Shown piece after piece: positions 51,192 to 59,964 of a stretch of 64,000 bases of DNA (the stretch's first letter is position 1; each line of letters starts with the position of its first letter). Source of the DNA: Bacteroides faecium (GTDB lineage Bacteria; Bacteroidota; Bacteroidia; Bacteroidales; Bacteroidaceae); assembly GCF_012113595.1 (NCBI RefSeq), contig NZ_CP050831.1, positions 1,302,001 to 1,366,000 on the forward strand. Direction: 5' to 3'. Position numbers and translations under genes: made by a program. The notes beneath the pieces were generated by a model. That model did not search any database and was not told where the DNA came from. It saw nothing but the letters and a program-made list of their open reading frames with translations.

Positions 51192-52889
51192 TTATCGTAG
51201 ATAGGTTGTCACACGATATATACCCGGACTCCAGACTGCCTGATAGGAAGTAGGTGAGTAAACAAATATCTCGTCGCTGTGGTCGGCATTGTAGTTGTTA
51301 CTCTTTTCCGATGTAAACGTACGACGTCCTTTGGCAATCAGTACAGCGTTGTGGTAAGTCTCGTCGCCGTTGAGCAAACGGGTGGCTTTCCACTCACCGT
51401 CCGTATCGTAACCGCCTTCCCATACTTGCTTGATATAGCCCGTTTTCTTTTTGTCGGTAGAAGTGAAATAAACCTTGAAGTTGATTCCGGCAACGACGAA
51501 CTCATTCTTTTCAGTCCGGATAATCAATCCATAAGCATCTTCAGCATCGTATTTGATACATAGTTGATAATCTCCCATCGTCACTGTACGTTCCGACTCA
51601 CCCGGCATTTTCATTACGCCAATCATGCGGTTGCTGCCTTGGTGTTCGGTAATAAGCGGCATCAGTTCATCCAGCACTTTATAGGATTGCGCGAAGGTGA
51701 AATTATCCGCACCGTCTTCGATACCGAAAGGTGAATAACAAAGTGCACTATGTTCGCCGAATGCCCAGAAAGCATTAGCCGGTTTCATCACAGCTTCGGG
51801 AATCAATAACGGATTATCAGCACGGTGGTAGTCTGCCACAATATTCTTGAAGTCGGACAGATAAATATCCGGAGCAAGCACATTAATATGCGGTGCGGCT
51901 GCTTTCCAGATGTCCATTACACGGGATACCGGCCCGCCGTTGGGATAAACTCCCGGCATGTCATCAGGCTTTTGCACCAGCCAGCAGTTACAGAAGGTAG
52001 GCAGCGGATAAATCTCTTTCGCACCGGCAGCGACAAAATCAATGTAAGTGGCATACTGCCAAGTGGTGTAGAAACTCTTGCTCCAGGCATTGTCTCCGAA
52101 GACCGTTTTCCATGTACCGGAAGTTTTGGCTCCATTCTCCTTCCATACGGAAAGCAGTTCCTTACGCAGGTTCTTGCGGTTTTTCTTCATATATTGGATA
52201 AGTGCCTGAGGAACTTCCTGCCCATATGCCGTAAGTGAGGCTTTTGTGTAGTCCATATCCTGAAAGATACCCACCTCGTTTTCCGGTTGCAGGGCGATGA
52301 CCGTTCCCGTTGCCTGATCCATTTTTTTGATGTGTTCCACCAATATTCTGAATGCTTTGGCGTCTGCTTTCATGGTATTTTCGCAGAAAGGGGAAAGCGT
52401 TTCGATTTCCTTTCCTTCCACATTCTTCACGCGGAAAAAACGCTTGGTATCCTCTTTCACCCAAGTGGGGGCATAGCTTGATTCTCCGTTCTTCCAACTG
52501 CCGAACCACAGGACAGACAGTTTGAATCCGTTCTTCCGGGCTCCATCTATCATATTATCTATCAATGTATAATCATATATACCTTCTTGCGGTTCAAACT
52601 GTTCCCAGGCGATAGGGGCGAGAACCGTGTTCAGGTTCAGTGTTTTCAAGGGAGCCCATAGGCTGTTCAGATACTCGGTCGTTGAGGCCGAAGAGTTGTG
52701 CAGTTCGCCTGCCAGCATGATGAAAGGTTTGCCGTTCACTATCAGTTGCCAGCTTCCGTTTTCGTTCTTGACCAGTTTGGACGGAACTTCGGTATTCATT
52801 GAAGCTTGCATTGGGGGGCGAGCATTCATCATTGAAGTTCCTGTTAGTAGAATCAAGCACAGTATAGTAGTCAATAATTTCTTCATCAT
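51192..52889 (-). CDS. GH35-like (DUF5597-containing) glycosidase, locus C
   Basis: A 565-residue secreted enzyme. The signal peptide (about 1-24) precedes a GH-A (beta/alpha)8 barrel (about 40-410) resembling GH35; the acid/base would be Glu205 in PENEVG and the nucleophile Glu365 in LIPEAVMKP. A C-terminal DUF5597-type beta domain follows (about 420-565). GH35 enzymes are mainly beta-galactosidases. It overlaps no neighbour: 5 bp after the GH144-like gene and 102 bp before the lipoprotein gene. Specificity is uncertain, since some GH35/DUF5597 proteins act on other sugars. Confidence 0.82.
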   Translation of the reverse strand: MMKKLLTTILCLILLTGTSMMNARPPMQASMNTEVPSKLVKNENGSWQLIVNGKPFIMLAGELHNSSASTTEYLNSLWAPLKTLNLNTVLAPIAWEQFEPQEGIYDYTLIDNMIDGARKNGFKLSVLWFGSWKNGESSYAPTWVKEDTKRFFRVKNVEGKEIETLSPFCENTMKADAKAFRILVEHIKKMDQATGTVIALQPENEVGIFQDMDYTKASLTAYGQEVPQALIQYMKKNRKNLRKELLSVWKENGAKTSGTWKTVFGDNAWSKSFYTTWQYATYIDFVAAGAKEIYPLPTFCNCWLVQKPDDMPGVYPNGGPVSRVMDIWKAAAPHINVLAPDIYLSDFKNIVADYHRADNPLLIPEAVMKPANAFWAFGEHSALCYSPFGIEDGADNFTFAQSYKVLDELMPLITEHQGSNRMIGVMKMPGESERTVTMGDYQLCIKYDAEDAYGLIIRTEKNEFVVAGINFKVYFTSTDKKKTGYIKQVWEGGYDTDGEWKATRLLNGDETYHNAVLIAKGRRTFTSEKSNNYNADHSDEIFVYSPTSYQAVWSPGIYRVTTYLR

Positions 52890-52894
52890 TGTTT

Positions 52895-54523
52895 TTATCT
52901 TAAAGTTACGGGAATAGAATAAGACTGGTTTGCACCGTCGGTCACTGTGAGCGTGTATTTCTTCCCTCTTAGGATGGAGTTGTCGAAGAAAGAAATGATA
53001 TTGGTGCCTGCTGCCAGTTCGATATTAGTGCGGTAAATCTCTTCGTTTTTCATATTCGTCAGTACGAGCAGTCCGTTGCCCGAAGCCTTGGTATAGAAGT
53101 CTATTTCATACTTTTCACGGTCGGGGTGACGCATCATGTCATATACATGGGTTGCGGTGTTGACGGTTGCCAGATAAAATCCCGGGGTATATTCGGGAGT
53201 CGTCCTGATTTCTGCCAGTTGGAGACCTTTCTGCACATACTCGTTTTTCATCAGCAGTTTCCAGATAAGCCCCGTGCGGTAGTTTTCCATCATGATAGCC
53301 ATCGGTGCGTGCTCCATTGCCAGGTATTCCGTTCCTACGGATTTGTCGGAAGGGCAGTAGGATATGTTAAGCCCGTAGGTACCGTTCAGCTTCGGGTAAT
53401 TTCTTATCAGGTTCATCAATACTTGTGTAGAGTAGAACGGGGTATATGGAAAAGCGCTGATTGCTGCCGTAGGTGCAATGATACCGTCATCTTTGAATGG
53501 TTCGCGCGATTTGTATTCGGGATTTTTACCGCAACCGCCGCAGGCAGTCAGCCCCCAGTCGGATTCCGAATATTTATATTCTTCCGGAGCCTCGTATATG
53601 CAGTAATGGCGGTTGACCATTGTATGGCTTACGTTCTGTGTCCAGTAGTAGGTATATTTGTCTTCCATGGCTCTGGGGTCCAGTCCGAGGAAAGAATATT
53701 GGGACAGGAAAAGTGCGTTGCCATATTCAGTGCCCAATGGCATCAGGTAACCATACGTTTTTCTGCCGGGAGTGGCAAAGTTGCGGCCTTGCCAGCAATT
53801 CTTGTAGATATCTGTCGATACTTTATGCTTGTCCGGTGCCGCCATGGCCAATATATATACCAATAGAGTTTCGTTCCAGCCTATCAAGGGCAGTTCGTAG
53901 GTATTGGTATCTTTGTGCCATATCCAGTATAAGCGGCCGTTGTTCACGAAATGGTTCCATTCGATGGTCTCCCAAAAATAGTTTGTCGTTTCGCGGATTT
54001 CCTTTTCGGCTTCGCTGTTACCGGTGAAATATTCGCAGGCGGTCAATAAGCCGCCCATCATGAAAGCAGTTTCCACAATTTCTCCGGCTTCATTCTGGTT
54101 TCCGAAGGGGAGGATTTTGCCGTCGGGTCTGTACCAGTGTGCCCAGGCTCCGGCAAAGCGGTCGGCTGTTTTCAGGAAGCGGACTATCTTTACGATATGG
54201 TCGGCGGCATCTTCACGGCTGATCCAGCCACGTTCCACCCCTATCACAAGATTCATGATACCCATTCCTGTGGCACCGGTAGTAAGGGTCGTTTTACTTG
54301 TAGACCCGTTGTAAGCCATTCCGGTTGCCGGATTGGCACCTTCATAGAAATAACTGATAACCTTCTGCTGTTGGTCGTTCATGGCAGCTTTCACAATAAG
54401 TGGCGAATAGGTGTTGTCGTTGTTCACGGTCGATTCGCCCAATGTCGATTCATCTTCCACACAGTTCCACAATATGAGTGCCGAGAACAAGGCAGCGGTT
54501 ATATTTAATATCATCTTTGACAT
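52895..54523 (-). CDS. GH144-like (glucoamylase-type fold) lipoprotein, locus C
   Basis: A 542-residue lipoprotein (mature cysteine in LILWNC, about residue 18) with an (alpha/alpha)6 barrel of the PF10091 kind. Typical segments are TLTTGATGMGIMNLVIGVERGWIS near the N-terminal third, and LTACGGCGKNPEYKS with APTAAISAFPYTPFYS near the centre. This family includes GH144 endo-beta-1,2-glucanases, so a beta-1,2-glucan or related glucan is a candidate substrate; it is inferred. The start at 54523 was chosen over a longer frame that would run into the preceding susD gene and lacks a lipoprotein signal. It lies 25 bp after susD. Confidence 0.8.
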   Translation of the reverse strand: MSKMILNITAALFSALILWNCVEDESTLGESTVNNDNTYSPLIVKAAMNDQQQKVISYFYEGANPATGMAYNGSTSKTTLTTGATGMGIMNLVIGVERGWISREDAADHIVKIVRFLKTADRFAGAWAHWYRPDGKILPFGNQNEAGEIVETAFMMGGLLTACEYFTGNSEAEKEIRETTNYFWETIEWNHFVNNGRLYWIWHKDTNTYELPLIGWNETLLVYILAMAAPDKHKVSTDIYKNCWQGRNFATPGRKTYGYLMPLGTEYGNALFLSQYSFLGLDPRAMEDKYTYYWTQNVSHTMVNRHYCIYEAPEEYKYSESDWGLTACGGCGKNPEYKSREPFKDDGIIAPTAAISAFPYTPFYSTQVLMNLIRNYPKLNGTYGLNISYCPSDKSVGTEYLAMEHAPMAIMMENYRTGLIWKLLMKNEYVQKGLQLAEIRTTPEYTPGFYLATVNTATHVYDMMRHPDREKYEIDFYTKASGNGLLVLTNMKNEEIYRTNIELAAGTNIISFFDNSILRGKKYTLTVTDGANQSYSIPVTLR

Positions 54524-54548
54524 ATTTATAGTTGTTATTTGATTTCGG

Positions 54549-56030
54549 TTAATACTTAGGATTTTGTTGCAATTTACCGTTCGACTTGTCAATTTCCGTT
54601 TGCGGGAGAGGGAATACCTCGTGTTTGCCGACAACGAAGTTGGTTATCTTGTCTTCGGCAATCCCCCAGCGTACCAGGTCGAAATAACGTTCAAATTCCA
54701 ACGCCAGTTCGATGCGGCGTTCGTGACGGATTTTCTCTCTTAATTCGTCTTTGTCGGTAGTCTTTATTTCGGGTAATACCGACTGACCGTTACGGGCGCG
54801 GGCTCTTACCATTTCAAGTTTCCTCTTTGCTTCATCGAGGTCATTGGTTTCGCAGGCAGCTTCGGCGTGCATCAGTACGATGTCGGCATAACGGATGATG
54901 CGGAGATTGCTCCAGTAACCATAACACCAGTCGGCACGTCCGTAGAGCGAACGTTCGCTTTTCCGGCAATAGGCTTTCCTGTTGAAGTATTTGTAGTTGC
55001 TTGCCACCACTTCTTCACCATCCACCTTTTCACCGTGTTCCAGTACGGTAGCACCGAAACGCGGGTCGTTACTTTCGTAATCGTTCATCAGGTTCTCGCT
55101 GGGTGCATTATGTCCCCAGCCTAAGTTTGGGAATCCGCGTACACCGTTCATCAGGCACCATTGGTTGTTTTCGCCGATAATGGAGATGTTTTGGTCAGGT
55201 TTGTAGTCAGCGTTGATTTCCCAGACAGATTCGGGGCCGAATTCGTTCTCTTCCAAAAACATTTCCGCATAAGGAGTAGAGAGGTCATTATCCTCGGAAC
55301 TGATGATTTGTCCCGTGTAGGTCAGGCAGTTGCCGTAATCCTTTTCATACAGGTAAGTTTTGGCGATGATGGCACGGGCAGCGTTTTGGGTGGCACGTCC
55401 GATGTTTCCCGAGCTGACTGCTTCTTTGCGGGTAGGCAGGTCGTTTATCACTCCTATCAGTTCGGGCAGATACTTGTTGCGGATAACGGTTGCACTAAGC
55501 TGGTCGGCTATTTCCTCGTCTTTTCCCATTACCCTGTCTACGTAGGGAACCGCACCGAATGCCTGTGTCAGGCGGAAGTACGCTGCTGCACGGATAAAAT
55601 AGGCTTCGGCTCTGTATTGTCTGGTTTCTGCTGTTACCCCGTTGGCTTCTTCTAAGTCTTTCAACATCTGCAAGGCTTCGTTGGCTTTGGTGATGGCGGT
55701 GAATTGAAGAGAGTAGTAGGTATTAAACATACTGTTGGCCGGCGTGAATGACATGGTAGGAAACTGGCTGAAGTCTACACCGCCGTCGCCCGAAGGTCCT
55801 CCGGGGTGGGTGTTGTCTGTTGTATGGCATTGCATGGCTGTCACGGGCCAGGTTTGTTGGGCGAATACATTGTAGCCGTCCATTAGCGTAGCGAGGACAA
55901 GAAGTTCCTGTGCGGTGCCCATATCATAATTACCTTCATGATATTTCCCCTTCGGTGCATTGTCCAGAAAAGCATCGCTGCAAGAAGTACAGGCGAATAA
56001 TGCTGCTATTATATAAATGATTCGTTTCAT
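54549..56030 (-). CDS. SusD-like surface glycan-binding lipoprotein, locus C
   Basis: A 493-residue lipoprotein with lipobox ACTSC (about residue 17) and SDAFLDNAPKG at the start of the mature protein. The C-terminal block RHERRIELALEFERYFDLVRWG is characteristic of SusD/RagB. It is 15 bp after its susC partner. It is close to the typical SusD length, unlike the two larger ones in loci A and B. Confidence 0.95.
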   Translation of the reverse strand: MKRIIYIIAALFACTSCSDAFLDNAPKGKYHEGNYDMGTAQELLVLATLMDGYNVFAQQTWPVTAMQCHTTDNTHPGGPSGDGGVDFSQFPTMSFTPANSMFNTYYSLQFTAITKANEALQMLKDLEEANGVTAETRQYRAEAYFIRAAAYFRLTQAFGAVPYVDRVMGKDEEIADQLSATVIRNKYLPELIGVINDLPTRKEAVSSGNIGRATQNAARAIIAKTYLYEKDYGNCLTYTGQIISSEDNDLSTPYAEMFLEENEFGPESVWEINADYKPDQNISIIGENNQWCLMNGVRGFPNLGWGHNAPSENLMNDYESNDPRFGATVLEHGEKVDGEEVVASNYKYFNRKAYCRKSERSLYGRADWCYGYWSNLRIIRYADIVLMHAEAACETNDLDEAKRKLEMVRARARNGQSVLPEIKTTDKDELREKIRHERRIELALEFERYFDLVRWGIAEDKITNFVVGKHEVFPLPQTEIDKSNGKLQQNPKY

Positions 56031-56045
56031 AATCTTGATATTAGT

Positions 56046-59000
56046 TTAGAAGTTGATGGATAAACCTACTGTGTATACGGATGGTAGCGGATAGGTATCT
56101 CCTTGATCCATACCGCCTTGCAAGGCGCTTCCTCCTATTTCGGGGGTATATCCGGAATTATGTTTGAAAGTCAGCAGGTTTTGTCCGCTTACGTAGACAC
56201 GCAGGCCGGATATACCTAGTTTGCTTATAGCCGATTGTGGCAGAGTATATCCTAACTGTACATTGCGCAGGCGGAGATAAGAACCATTTTCCAGTAGGTT
56301 GGTCGAAGAAAGATAGTTATGTCCACGTGATTTGTCCAGAATCGGCTCTTTGTCGGATGTTCCTTCACCGTGCCATCTTTGCAGGCTTTTCTCGTAGAAA
56401 TTGGTTGTAGTCCATGCTACGGCTTTCTTCAAATCCAGAATCTTATTACCGCTTACGCCATTAAAGTCTACATTCAAATCAAAATTCTTATAGGCGAGCA
56501 TAAAGCCGAATCCATAGGTAAAAGTCGGCATCGGACTACCGAGATAAGTACGGTCGGCATCTGTTATTTTTTCGTCACCGTTTAAATCCTTGTAACGGAT
56601 ATCTCCCGGTTTCGCTGTCCATGTCATCGGATAATAGTTGTCAATCTCTTCTTGTGTCTGGAAGATTCCATCCTGCACGTAGCCGTAATAGGAGCCGATA
56701 GGATGCCCTACGGATGTACGGTGATAATCTCCTGAAATAATGTCCGAATTGTTATCGCCAAGTTTGGTCACTTTATTCTTTAAGGTAGCGCCGTTTACAT
56801 TGATGCCATAGTCCACATCCCCTATCCGGTCTTTCCATGAAAGGCTGAATTCGAACCCTTTGTTATTGATAGAGCCGGCATTGGTAATGGCATAGCCTGC
56901 ACCTATCGAAGAAGAAGGTGATACATAAGCCAACAGGTCATCGGTCGTTTTGCTGTAATAACCGAGTTCCATGCCCAGGCGGTTGTTGAAAAGCTGTGCG
57001 GAGATACCCACATCAATACCTGTCATGACTTCCCAATGAATGTCCTTGTCGATATCATAACTAAGGGTAGGAATAAACTGCGTCACTCCGTTGATGATGA
57101 CTTGTTTCCCTTTCGGATTAATGGTCGGGTAGTAGAGATAGTTTCCTATCTTGTCATTTCCCAGTTTCCCCCAACTGACCCTTAACTTGGCAAAGTCCAC
57201 TACTTTTTTCAATGGTTCCATAAAGGCTTCTTCACTGATTACCCAGCCCAGCCCCACTGACGGGAAGTATCCCCAGCGATGCGAAGGTGAGAACTTGGAA
57301 GAACCGTCGGCGCGGAAAGTGGCGGTGAGCAAATAACGGTCTTTATAAGCATAGTTCACACGTGCAAGATAAGAGATAAAAGACTCCTCGTTCCACCAGT
57401 CACCTGCGGAAACACGGTTGACGGAGCCCATGCTAAGCATCCAAAGGTCATCGGGTACGATATTCATGCCGTTAGCCAAACTGTCTACTTTGGCGTTGAA
57501 GCCTTCACTAATGGCTTTGCGTGCCGTATATCCCACTGTTGCGTCGATACGATGATTGGTTATCATCTTTTTATAATTCAGAAGGAAATCTGCCTGAAAG
57601 GTACGCCCCTCATCGCTTTTGCGATAGAAATTGGTGATGTCGTTCTTGTGTGCAGAATGGCTGGTAGAGTTATTCACGTCATAGCGCGGTGTATATTGCT
57701 CGCCCCGATAGAGCCCGATATCCATATATCCGGTTGCTTTCAACGTAAAATCCTTCAGGAAGTTCCATTCACCGTAAATGTTGCCGATGATTCGGTAGTC
57801 ACGATACTTCTCCGTATCCTTGTAAAGCTCCATTTGAGCTACCGGATTGTTCACGTTGGATTGTATATCGGCAGACGGATGATAGAGCGAGCCCAGGTTT
57901 TCCGGGTCGTAATCTTCTTCCGGAGCGTATGGTACATAAGTAGGGAGCGCCATGACAGCATTCTGGATTTTGGCAGAAGCTGGTTTGCTATCCATCTGCG
58001 AGAGGTTGATATTTCCCCCTGCTTTCAGATTCTTGGTAATATCATAATCCTGTGAGAAACGTACGTTGAAACGTTGGTAAGTATTATATTTCAGTACACC
58101 GTCCTGCTTGTAATAACCGACTGATAATAAGGACTTGCTGTTCTTCCCGGATTTGGATACCGTTAGGTTATGATTAGTAATCATCGCTCTTTCTCTTAAT
58201 ACCTTGCTTTGCCAGTCAGTTCCCGTACCCAGCATGTCGGGCACCCACGAAGCGGCGTTCGGGTCTTGGTTCTGTAACATCTCGTTGTAGAGCATGGTGA
58301 ATTCCGTTGCGTTAGTCAGCTTTACCCGGTCGCGTTTCCAAACGGTTTGTGCACCGAAATAGCCGTCGTAGGTAACTGAGGTTTTGTCTCCTTCGGCACG
58401 TTTCGTTGTGATGATAATTACTCCGTTCGCTCCCTGTACCCCGAAGATAGCAAGAGATGAAGGGTCTTTCAGAATTTCCATGCTGGCAATGTCGCTGTTG
58501 CTCAAGAACTTGATGTCCGACATCAACATACCGTCCACTACATACAAAGGATTGCTGCTGGCATTCAACGTACCAATACCGCGGATTTTAATATCCGGTT
58601 CCGCACCTGCCGATCCGGAATTGGTCACCATCAGTCCCGGTATTTTTCCTTGCAGGGAAGACATTACATTATTGGTAGGCGCATTTTTAAGTTCCTCGCC
58701 CGATACGGAGACAATAGCTCCTGTCAAGTCTCTTTTGCGGGCCGTACCATAGCCGGTGACCACCACTTGGTCTAATTGATAATTATCATTCTTCAAGTGG
58801 ACGATGATTTCGCTTGAACGGCTTTTGTTAGTGATAGGAATAATTTCCGTTTTCATTCCGATAAAACTAACGACGAGTTTGTCTCCGGCTTTTACGCCCG
58901 TGAGAGAGAAAGAACCGCTTAGGTCTGTCTGGGTTCCGTTGGTAGTTCCTTCAATAACTACCGCAGCTCCCATTAGCCCCATTCCGGTCTCTTCTTCGAA

Positions 59001-59087
59001 AACCTTTCCGCTGATTTTGAAATCTTGTGCTTGCGCCAGGCAGGTACAAGATAATAGGAATAGATACAATACTACATGTTTTATCAT
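56046..59087 (-). CDS. SusC-like TonB-dependent transporter without STN, locus C
   Basis: A 1013-residue outer-membrane transporter: signal peptide (about 1-20), a carboxypeptidase-D regulatory-like domain immediately after it (about 23-100; ISGKVFEEETGMGLMGAAVVIEG), a TonB-box-like motif (DQVVVTGYG), plug and barrel. It lacks the ~80-residue STN domain of the other two SusC proteins, which fits control by the neighbouring HTCS instead of a sigma/anti-sigma pair. It leads a five-gene operon. Confidence 0.96.
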   Translation of the reverse strand: MIKHVVLYLFLLSCTCLAQAQDFKISGKVFEEETGMGLMGAAVVIEGTTNGTQTDLSGSFSLTGVKAGDKLVVSFIGMKTEIIPITNKSRSSEIIVHLKNDNYQLDQVVVTGYGTARKRDLTGAIVSVSGEELKNAPTNNVMSSLQGKIPGLMVTNSGSAGAEPDIKIRGIGTLNASSNPLYVVDGMLMSDIKFLSNSDIASMEILKDPSSLAIFGVQGANGVIIITTKRAEGDKTSVTYDGYFGAQTVWKRDRVKLTNATEFTMLYNEMLQNQDPNAASWVPDMLGTGTDWQSKVLRERAMITNHNLTVSKSGKNSKSLLSVGYYKQDGVLKYNTYQRFNVRFSQDYDITKNLKAGGNINLSQMDSKPASAKIQNAVMALPTYVPYAPEEDYDPENLGSLYHPSADIQSNVNNPVAQMELYKDTEKYRDYRIIGNIYGEWNFLKDFTLKATGYMDIGLYRGEQYTPRYDVNNSTSHSAHKNDITNFYRKSDEGRTFQADFLLNYKKMITNHRIDATVGYTARKAISEGFNAKVDSLANGMNIVPDDLWMLSMGSVNRVSAGDWWNEESFISYLARVNYAYKDRYLLTATFRADGSSKFSPSHRWGYFPSVGLGWVISEEAFMEPLKKVVDFAKLRVSWGKLGNDKIGNYLYYPTINPKGKQVIINGVTQFIPTLSYDIDKDIHWEVMTGIDVGISAQLFNNRLGMELGYYSKTTDDLLAYVSPSSSIGAGYAITNAGSINNKGFEFSLSWKDRIGDVDYGINVNGATLKNKVTKLGDNNSDIISGDYHRTSVGHPIGSYYGYVQDGIFQTQEEIDNYYPMTWTAKPGDIRYKDLNGDEKITDADRTYLGSPMPTFTYGFGFMLAYKNFDLNVDFNGVSGNKILDLKKAVAWTTTNFYEKSLQRWHGEGTSDKEPILDKSRGHNYLSSTNLLENGSYLRLRNVQLGYTLPQSAISKLGISGLRVYVSGQNLLTFKHNSGYTPEIGGSALQGGMDQGDTYPLPSVYTVGLSINF

Positions 59088-59127
59088 CTTCTAAGATTTT
59101 AAAGTTAATGAATCAGATGTTTCGACA

Positions 59128-59135
59128 CAAAAATA
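59128..59135 (-). promoter_or_regulatory. -7 box of susC C
   Basis: TATTTTTG on the minus strand fits TAnnTTTG, 40 bp before the susC start. The -33 element is not clear, as expected if an activator such as an HTCS is needed. Confidence 0.5.
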
Positions 59136-59227
59136 GATTCAGATACCGACAGTTCCTAAAATCCTTCCCCTACAAAGCTTTCAATTCTTGTGTCTACCCT
59201 CTGATAACGGCACATCAAATATACATC

Positions 59228-59247
59228 ATATTTCAAATTTGAGATAT
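59228..59247. promoter_or_regulatory. 20-bp dyad upstream of susC C, candidate HTCS site
   Basis: ATATTTCAAATTTGAGATAT matches its reverse complement at 18 of 20 positions and has a perfect TCAAATTTGA core. It lies about 95 bp upstream of the -7 box of the susC C promoter. Its position suits an activator site, but HTCS sites are often direct repeats, so the link is an inference. Confidence 0.4.
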
Positions 59248-59478
59248 AAATGTTTGTATATTAACAATTTACATTCTTTTGTAATCTATAATTCCGTAAT
59301 ATACTTTTTAGTGATGAAGAAAACCCAACATGTTCTTTATGAATATATTTCTACCGTATCTATCGTTCAATTTATAGTATATTTTTATTTATCCATCAGG
59401 TAGTATTAATGATTTCTTCTATATAAACTAATGACTTCTTCCTATCTGTTAACCGGTTCTTCCGCATATATTCATCAA

Positions 59479-59566
59479 ATGCACTTGAGCAACTGTGTTG
59501 TTGCACTTGTGTATCCGGATGGTTGCCCAAGTCTGTCATGGAAGTTGCATAAGTGTAAGCAGATAC
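59479..59566. repeat. Degenerate 22-bp tandem array (E), four units
   Basis: Units start at 59479, 59501, 59523 and 59545, each 22 bp. The words are ATGCACTTG, TTGCACTTG, TTGCCCAAG and TTGCATAAG; the next start, 59567, opens with TGC but then departs. The other ~13 bp of each unit differ. An isolated frame runs through it but has no independent support. Confidence 0.75.
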
Positions 59567-59706
59567 TGCTTTGGAAGGAACGTTTTTTTGGGGGGGAGAA
59601 AGCCCCAAAAGCGGATGTAATATATTAATAGATAGGATATTACAAAGAAAATGCAGTTTTCTTGCGGAAAAAAGCAAAAACATGCGGTTGTTTTTTGTGA
59701 ACTTCT

Positions 59707-59804
59707 CTTAAAATAAGGCCTTTTTTAGGTGTAAATGATTGATTATTAGTTCTGTGACATTTTTGTTTTTCCCCGTATAATACTTAAAATAAGAACAAAA
59801 ATGT
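59707..59804. repeat. Direct and inverted repeats near the HTCS 3' end
   Basis: CTTAAAATAAG occurs at 59707-59717 and again at 59783-59793, 76 bp apart. Between and after them ACATTTTTGTT (59757-59767) pairs with AACAAAAATGT (59794-59804). They lie after the HTCS stop and upstream of the susC C region; a regulatory use is possible, but nothing shows it. Confidence 0.5.
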
Positions 59805-59964
59805 GGCAGATAATTTCAAGGTTACAGTTGCTCGATGGTAGTAGCGGAAAGTTCGGTACACCCGGCTACATTGAACGCATCAACATTTCCCGGAATCAAT
59901 ATAATAACAATAAACTGAAAGAAAAATTTGATGATTGTAAAGGGGGAGGGACTTATATTAAAGC

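Larger units (their letters stand above)
59088..59964. other. Intergenic region between susC C and the HTCS gene
   Basis: This 877-bp region has no convincing gene. It holds the susC -7 box (59128-59135), a 20-bp dyad (59228-59247), the 22-bp array E (59479-59566), and a pair of CTTAAAATAAG direct repeats with an inverted repeat (59707-59804). A G-rich tract with a TTTTGGGG/CCCCAAAA stem at about 59585-59609 is also present; it is not followed by a U-run on the minus strand. Confidence 0.65.

Noticed and set aside
54524..54634. N-terminal extension of the GH144-like protein into the susD gene
   Set aside because: The longer frame overlaps the end of susD and puts a charged stretch before the lipoprotein signal. 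The ATG at 54523 gives a clean lipoprotein start.
59585..59609. T/G-rich tract with TTTTGGGG/CCCCAAAA as the HTCS terminator
   Set aside because: On the minus strand the stem is followed by A residues, not U; it is also over 350 bp beyond the HTCS stop.
59396..59683. A 95-residue minus-strand open frame after susC C
   Set aside because: Its middle runs through the 22-bp array, it has no ribosome-binding site or promoter, and its composition is unlike nearby genes. A charged C-terminal segment looks protein-like, but that is too little to call a gene or a remnant.
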